A stretch of 64,000 bases of DNA from an uncultured Myxococcales bacterium (GTDB taxonomy: Bacteria; Myxococcota_A; Bradymonadia; UBA7976; VGTA01), in the NCBI GenBank assembly GCA_937146725.1, contig CAKZRU010000015.1, positions 23,997 through 87,996 of the forward strand, read 5' to 3'. The position numbers and the translations under genes were made by a program. The stretch's first letter is position 1, and each line of letters opens with the position of its first letter. A model generated the notes under the pieces. It was given only the letters and a program-made list of their open reading frames with translations, made no database searches and was not told where the DNA came from. Positions 62,208-64,000 of the stretch are shown piece after piece.

Positions 62208-62530
62208 TGTGAGAGAGTCCTCCTGAGACGGGAGATGGAAGTGTGCCTATTGGCTACACATTAAAAACATACTGATACAATAGCTGAGCTGAGCTCAAAA
62301 CTTGACATTCTCTATATCACTTAAGCGAGTTTGGGTCTAACTTTTTTTTATCTAGAGCCATTTGAACCGCTTTCGATTTAAATTCGCTGAACTATCTAAG
62401 ATCAATAGAGAAATTATTAAAGAGGTATATTTACTTGAGAATTGAACTGAAAAAAAATAAAAATTAATGAACTTTTATTCAATCATGCTGTCCAACTTGG
62501 GTTATTTATCTTTGAGACAGAGTAAGTTGT
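62208..62530. other. Non-coding gap upstream of exbB
   Basis: This 323-base AT-rich interval holds no plausible gene. On the minus strand a weak -10 (TATAGA, 62316-62311) lies ~100 bases before exbB; no convincing -35 accompanies it. An AT-only stem followed by T residues (around 62450-62480) might terminate the upstream gene but is too weak to call. Confidence 0.5.
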
Positions 62531-62776
62531 TCAAAATGGTGGCTTTTTAACGCTGGCCTTAATTTCTTTAATAAAGCTCTTTTTTGGGATAAGACCTTTA
62601 AACTTAAGCTTACGTCTACCCATAAAAAATGATGCCGAAGGTCTTTGTACAGTACCTTGTAGATTGAGTTGCTTGAACTCGATCACTTTAGCACCTTGAG
62701 GCTCAGCATATGAAAAATGTGTGATTAAAAAGCTAAAAGTCAAAAAAACAAAAAGTGTTTTAAGCAGTGTTTTCAT
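62531..62776 (-). CDS. Small exported protein of unknown function
   Basis: 81 residues from ATG 62776. The signal peptide (TLLKTLFVFLTFSFLITHFSYA) is followed by a basic mature part of ~55 residues (KVIEFKQLNLQGTVQRPSAS, FMGRRKLKFKGLIPKKSF). It begins 30 bases after the TPR gene on the same strand. A VQRPSASFF(M) stretch near the middle is reminiscent of short proteins found beside ExbB/ExbD gliding genes in deltaproteobacterial genomes, but I cannot name a family. Confidence 0.6.
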   Translation of the reverse strand: MKTLLKTLFVFLTFSFLITHFSYAEPQGAKVIEFKQLNLQGTVQRPSASFFMGRRKLKFKGLIPKKSFIKEIKASVKKPPF

Positions 62777-62806
62777 AACTAAATCCAATGTGGTGAGTTG
62801 TGTTGC

Positions 62807-64000
62807 TTATAAAGCTTCGATTTCTTCTACCGGTTCAATATCATCAATCGGTGTGGGCTCTTGTAATGGAACGGGTTCCATTTCTATTTGTTTAGGCTTT
62901 TCTTTTTGAGGTTCTTCGAGAGGCGCGGGTTCTTCGAGAGGTGCTGGTTCTTCGAGAGGCGCGGGTTCTTCGAGAGGCGCGGGTTCTTCGAGAGGCGCGG
63001 GTTCTTCGAGAGGCGCGGGTTCTTCGAGAGGTGCTGGTTCTTCGAGAGGTGCTGGTTCTTCGAGAGGCGCAGGTTCTTCAGCTGCTCGCTTTGCTTCTTC
63101 CTCAGCTGCTCGCTTTGCTTCTTCCTCAGCTGCTCGCTTTGCTTCTTCCTCAGCCGCTCGCTTTGCTTCTTCCTCAGCTGCTCGCTTTGCTTCTTCCTCA
63201 GCCGCCTGAGAAGCACGAGCTTGCTCTTTTAGTTTACCTTGTATTTCAATAAAGCGTAGGCATTCTTTTTTAAAGTCAGCAATCTGTTTTAGATCCGCTT
63301 GATTAACCGATAGCTTCTCAAACTGATCGATATATCTGAGAGAGGTTTGGAGTTGTTCAAGCTTTTCTAGTCCTTCAAAGTTCCCATCAAGATAGAGAAT
63401 CGCTAAATTAAAGATAGCTGCCTCAAGCTTAGGCTGTTGAGCAAGGGCTTGTTCAAAGGCTGCTGATGCATCCGCATATCGTCTTTGGCCCTTAAAAGCA
63501 TTACCCAGATTGACTTGCGCTTCAATCATTTGCGGCCACTTGCCAAGAGCAAGTTGGAACTGTTTTTCGGCACCAACAAAATCACCCCCTTTAAGATATA
63601 CAAGACCTAAAATATTATGAACTTCGGCACTACTACCACCTAACTGCTTAGCCGATTCTTCAAGGGCAAAACGGGCCTGCAAGTCTTCGCCTAAAGCGCT
63701 TAGGCTATGATAAAGACCCAAAAATATTTCTGGGTCTCCAGGATTGAGCGCCTTGGCATTTTCAAGGATAGCCAAGCTTAATTCGTATTTTTGCTGCGCC
63801 GCAAAAGCCGAAGCTAAGGTGACCATGGCATACGTATTTTGTTCATCTTCACGCAAGGCCAACTTTGTCAGACGAATGACTTCATTAAGATTACGCCTTG
63901 TCTTTAGCTCAAGGCGAGCCTTGGCGTTCAGTAGCCCAACATTTTTTGGATTCTGCCTAAGTTGTGTATCTATTTCACTAAGTACAGCACCCTCATTCCC
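62807..64000 (-). CDS. TPR protein with AEEEAKRA and PAPLEE repeats, 5' end outside window
   Basis: The frame stays open to the window edge (GGG at 64000-63998), so the start lies beyond; 397 residues are visible. TPR units fill the first ~260 residues (LVYLKGGDFVGAEKQFQLAL, VNLGNAFKGQRRYADASAAF). Then come five copies of the 8-residue unit AEEEAKRA (helical, charged), nine copies of PAPLEE (extended, Pro/Glu-rich) and an acidic tail. The layout resembles TPR proteins of gliding clusters (GltE/AglT-type) and periplasm-spanning linkers, but this rests on context. Downstream are the small exported protein and exbB. Confidence 0.75.
   Translation of the reverse strand, partial: GNEGAVLSEIDTQLRQNPKNVGLLNAKARLELKTRRNLNEVIRLTKLALREDEQNTYAMVTLASAFAAQQKYELSLAILENAKALNPGDPEIFLGLYHSLSALGEDLQARFALEESAKQLGGSSAEVHNILGLVYLKGGDFVGAEKQFQLALGKWPQMIEAQVNLGNAFKGQRRYADASAAFEQALAQQPKLEAAIFNLAILYLDGNFEGLEKLEQLQTSLRYIDQFEKLSVNQADLKQIADFKKECLRFIEIQGKLKEQARASQAAEEEAKRAAEEEAKRAAEEEAKRAAEEEAKRAAEEEAKRAAEEPAPLEEPAPLEEPAPLEEPAPLEEPAPLEEPAPLEEPAPLEEPAPLEEPAPLEEPQKEKPKQIEMEPVPLQEPTPIDDIEPVEEIEAL
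62911..63072. repeat. Nine 18-bp in-frame repeats (PAPLEE)
   Basis: On the plus strand the unit GTTCTTCGAGAGGYGCNG is repeated nine times without interruption, with only third-position changes (GGCGCG, GGTGCT, GGCGCA). It encodes PAPLEE on the minus strand. Confidence 0.97.
63081..63200. repeat. Five 24-bp in-frame repeats (AEEEAKRA)
   Basis: The plus-strand unit GCTGCTCGCTTTGCTTCTTC plus CTCA is repeated five times, with GCT/GCC changes only. It encodes AEEEAKRA on the minus strand, directly N-terminal to the PAPLEE array. Confidence 0.97.

Noticed and set aside
62911..63200. CRISPR-like array
   Set aside because: Units of 18 and 24 bases are contiguous without spacers and are in frame inside a TPR gene; no cas gene is nearby.
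62888..63252. Open frames on the plus strand (about 100-114 residues) across the repeat arrays
   Set aside because: They are translations of the opposite strand of the PAPLEE/AEEEAKRA repeats, which keep three frames open by periodicity. No ribosome site and no recognisable product.

Overview
The window is a densely packed chromosomal segment of a Gram-negative bacterium. Base composition leans AT (low-40s percent GC by eye, not computed). The gene content points to a Myxococcota or Bradymonadales-type (former deltaproteobacterial) lineage. Evidence is an AgmX/PglI-type protein next to ExbB/ExbD gliding-motor-like genes, an IgGFc-binding-type lipoprotein, caspase-like and CHAT-like proteins, a Ser/Thr kinase-like protein, many TPR proteins and a cysteine-rich Pal-like lipoprotein. 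I see no phage, insertion sequence, CRISPR array or plasmid gene. The placement is inference and needs marker-gene phylogeny.

Region 1-20.7 kb: the 3' end of an acidic protein, a glutamate/dicarboxylate symporter with an extracytoplasmic insertion, a kynureninase-fold enzyme overlapping an AlgH/YqgE gene, an LpoA/LppC-like lipoprotein, myo-inositol-1-phosphate synthase, UDP-glucose dehydrogenase, a methyltransferase-KdsB fusion, a giant TPR protein followed by a histidine kinase, an IgGFc-type lipoprotein, 3-hydroxyacyl-CoA dehydrogenase and a divergent Ser/Thr kinase. Region 20.7-35 kb (mostly minus strand): a TPR-CHAT protein with a partner, a DnaQ-like exonuclease, a lysine/arginine-rich unknown protein behind a cytochrome P450-like protein that lacks the heme-ligand cysteine, a TetR-AlkB pair with a likely operator, CnoX-like thioredoxin-TPR, an orphan 974-residue protein and tRNA-Leu.

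Region 35-49 kb: a YdjM-like membrane protein, an RND transporter overlapping a caspase-PDZ-thioredoxin fusion gene, a lysine 2,3-aminomutase family enzyme, a response regulator-EAL protein, a dynamin-like GTPase and a tandem pair of lytic-transglycosylase-type proteins, one of which has lost its catalytic Glu. Then come tRNA-Gly with a terminator and the conserved rpsA-ihfB operon, whose leader has a UUCG hairpin. Region 51-64 kb: folK with a TPR-like gene, a DsbA-like oxidoreductase, Pal- and CpoB-like lipoproteins, and a minus-strand envelope-machine cluster: TPR protein, small secreted protein, ExbB, two ExbD, AgmX/PglI-type protein, a periplasmic protein, an outer-membrane barrel and a Wza-like exporter.

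The best candidate for a poorly described system is the 55.7-64 kb cluster. It joins a proton-channel motor to an energy-transducing TonB-like protein and an outer-membrane polysaccharide-export pair. Within it one ExbD has Asn at the proton-carrying Asp position, and an intrinsic terminator sits between exbB and the exbD pair. The second candidates are the caspase-PDZ-thioredoxin fusion and the Cys-to-Ser P450-like protein beside AlkB.
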